The translations under genes and the position numbers were made by a program. A model generated the notes under the pieces. The model was not told where the DNA came from. It saw only the letters and a program-made list of their open reading frames with translations, and did no database searches. Of a stretch of 64,000 bases of DNA, positions 62,663-64,000 are shown piece after piece (the stretch's first letter is position 1; the number at the start of each line of letters is the position of its first letter). Source of the DNA: Scortum barcoo (taxonomy: Eukaryota > Chordata > Actinopteri > Centrarchiformes > Terapontidae); NCBI GenBank assembly GCA_023238725.1, contig CM041534.1, positions 7,624,572 through 7,688,571 on the forward strand. The letters run 5' to 3'.

Positions 62663-62798
62663 TCACGTCATATGTGTCGTTCTGGGGTCGATGCATTGAG
62701 GAGAAGTCAAACATTGTGTTTTTTTTCCTCCATTGTTCCTTTAGAAAATTCCCTAATCGGCCGATTGATCAGCCTGATCCAGCTCTATATTATATATA

Positions 62799-62850
62799 TG
62801 TGTGTGCGTGTGTGTGTGCGTGTGTGCGTGCGTGCGTGCGCGTGCGTGTG
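62799..62850 (+). repeat. (TG)n/(CGTG)n microsatellite
   Basis: TG run passing into CGTG repeats. It follows a short TA run. Confidence 0.95.
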
Positions 62851-63282
62851 ACCTCTTTCTCTGGGTTGGAGATATTTGTCAGGACCCCCCCCCTCTCTCT
62901 CTCTGATAGTTCACAGCGCCGCGCCGTGCAGCTGAATCCAGCCTGGCCCAATGGCACACATTCAATAATCTGATGCTGCTGTTATTTATGTCGCCGCGTC
63001 CTCTCCGCGCAGGATTTGGCGTCATGATGCACACGACGGGCAGAGAGACCCAAAGGGAAAATGCAAATAAAAGATACCCCAGATAATAAAATGCACGACG
63101 GTGTTTCCGTGTGTGGATGGACCCCCCCCTGGTGTGTATGCGCGCGCCGCTCTCCTCCTCTTGCATCTGGATGCACATTTCGGCTCAGTCGTGTTGGGGA
63201 TGACTTGACTGCCTCTTTTTTTTGCACAAGAGCCTTTGTAGCTTTGTAGGGCCTCGGTGTGTCCTGCTGTTATTGTAAGGCA

Positions 63283-63302
63283 GTGTGTGTGTGTGTGTGT
63301 GA
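63283..63302 (+). repeat. (TG)n microsatellite
   Basis: Short TG run followed by GAGTGTGAGTGAGTGAG. Confidence 0.9.
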
Positions 63303-63377
63303 GAGTGTGAGTGAGTGAGGAGTGAGGGGGTGGGGGGGAGGCCATGCCTGGTAGCATGCAGGCATCAGCAGAGGGAT

Positions 63378-63378
<1 letters not shown>

Positions 63379-63416
<38 letters not shown>
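63379..63416 (+). repeat. (CA)n microsatellite
   Basis: Uninterrupted CA run about 80 bases after a TG run, so the two could pair as an inverted repeat. Confidence 0.97.
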
Positions 63417-63421
<5 letters not shown>

Positions 63422-64000
63422 TCTGACAACAGCCCCTCACAGCCATCTGCCTTAATCATTATTATTAAATGCTCGTTTTCTAAAGATGCAGATTTGGAAA
63501 TGCTCTTTCCAAGTGACCACATGATAATCAGTAGTAACTGGGCCTTATAGCTTCTCTAATTCCTGCCATGTTCATTTTATAATAATACTCACATATCTCC
63601 CGGGTTTTTTGTTGTTTTTTTTTTGTTGTTTTTTTTTTGTGATGGCCACTTTTGTGTCCTGCCTGCATGCTTCCACCCATTGGATGTTTACAGTCGCATA
63701 TTGTTTTTGTGATACTCTCAGCCGCGAGATGACTGAGGGAATCGTGTCATGGAAAGTCCAGGCTTCGTGTTGTTAGTAACAATGCAATGAGGGGACAACA
63801 GGCCCTGCTTCTGCCGAGGAGAGTGGTTGGAGTGGGGGACTGTGTGTGTGTGGGGGGTTGGGGTTATAAAAGGCTGATACAGTACATTTTGATGAGTTGT
63901 GAGAAACAGTGGGATAGCACAAGGTTAATGCCCCGCAAATGTGAACTTGCTGAAGACAGATTAATGCATCTTCGGTGCAGGCCGCAGACACACTGACATT

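Larger units (their letters stand above)
62477..64000 (+). other. ksr1: ksr1 intron 1 (start), microsatellite-rich
   Basis: Begins at the GTAACG donor. Holds five dinucleotide tracts (listed separately) and a T-rich stretch at about 63604-63640. No second exon in the window. Confidence 0.8.

Noticed and set aside
62365..62973. 202-codon plus-strand frame with Val/Cys runs
   Set aside because: Translation of TG microsatellites in a frame other than the KSR frame.
1..64000. tRNA, rRNA, known microRNA or CRISPR
   Set aside because: Read by eye for these; none recognised. A structural RNA search was not possible.

Overview
The window is vertebrate nuclear DNA, most likely from a percomorph teleost. 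The genes have many short exons with GT-AG introns, dinucleotide microsatellites are dense, and a degenerate copy of an interspersed repeat common in percomorph introns lies at about 18540-19064. Nothing prokaryotic was seen (no operons, CRISPR arrays or ribosome binding sites).

Three protein-coding genes are supported. (1) Positions 5502-44020, minus strand: the 3' part of myo18a (unconventional myosin XVIIIa). I placed 31 coding exons by hand from reading frame, splice sites and recalled homology. Their summed lengths keep one continuous frame, giving about 1298 codons without, or 1768 with, a 1410-nt Ser-rich exon. They cover the second half of the motor, the IQ neck, the coiled-coil tail and two alternative C-terminal ends. 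The exons for roughly the first 750 residues (N-terminus, PDZ domain, first half of the motor) are absent. (2) Positions 46300-51499, plus strand: vezf1, a six-C2H2-finger transcription factor, complete from coding exon 2 to the stop, with a 3'UTR of about 2.1 kb ending near 53650. Its short first coding exon is not in the window. (3) Positions 62234-62476, plus strand: the first coding exon of a KSR-family Raf/MEK scaffold, most likely ksr1, behind a CpG-rich leader. The rest of the gene runs past the right edge.

A run of exactly 500 N (44501-45000) lies between the two head-to-head genes myo18a and vezf1, and both lose their 5' ends there. The true gap must be much larger than 500 bases, or the scaffold join is wrong.

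The most informative result is the 3' end of myo18a. The 1410-nt exon at 7969-9378 is symmetric in phase. A separate terminal exon with no ATG (5502-5631) encodes the short acidic C-terminus known from mammals. The gene therefore appears able to make a conventional tail and a tail extended by 470 residues. The genes share no pathway: myo18a is a membrane/actin scaffold, vezf1 an endothelial transcription factor and ksr1 a MAPK scaffold. In human, MYO18A and KSR1 are both on 17q11.2 and VEZF1 is on 17q22, so the window fits conserved linkage.
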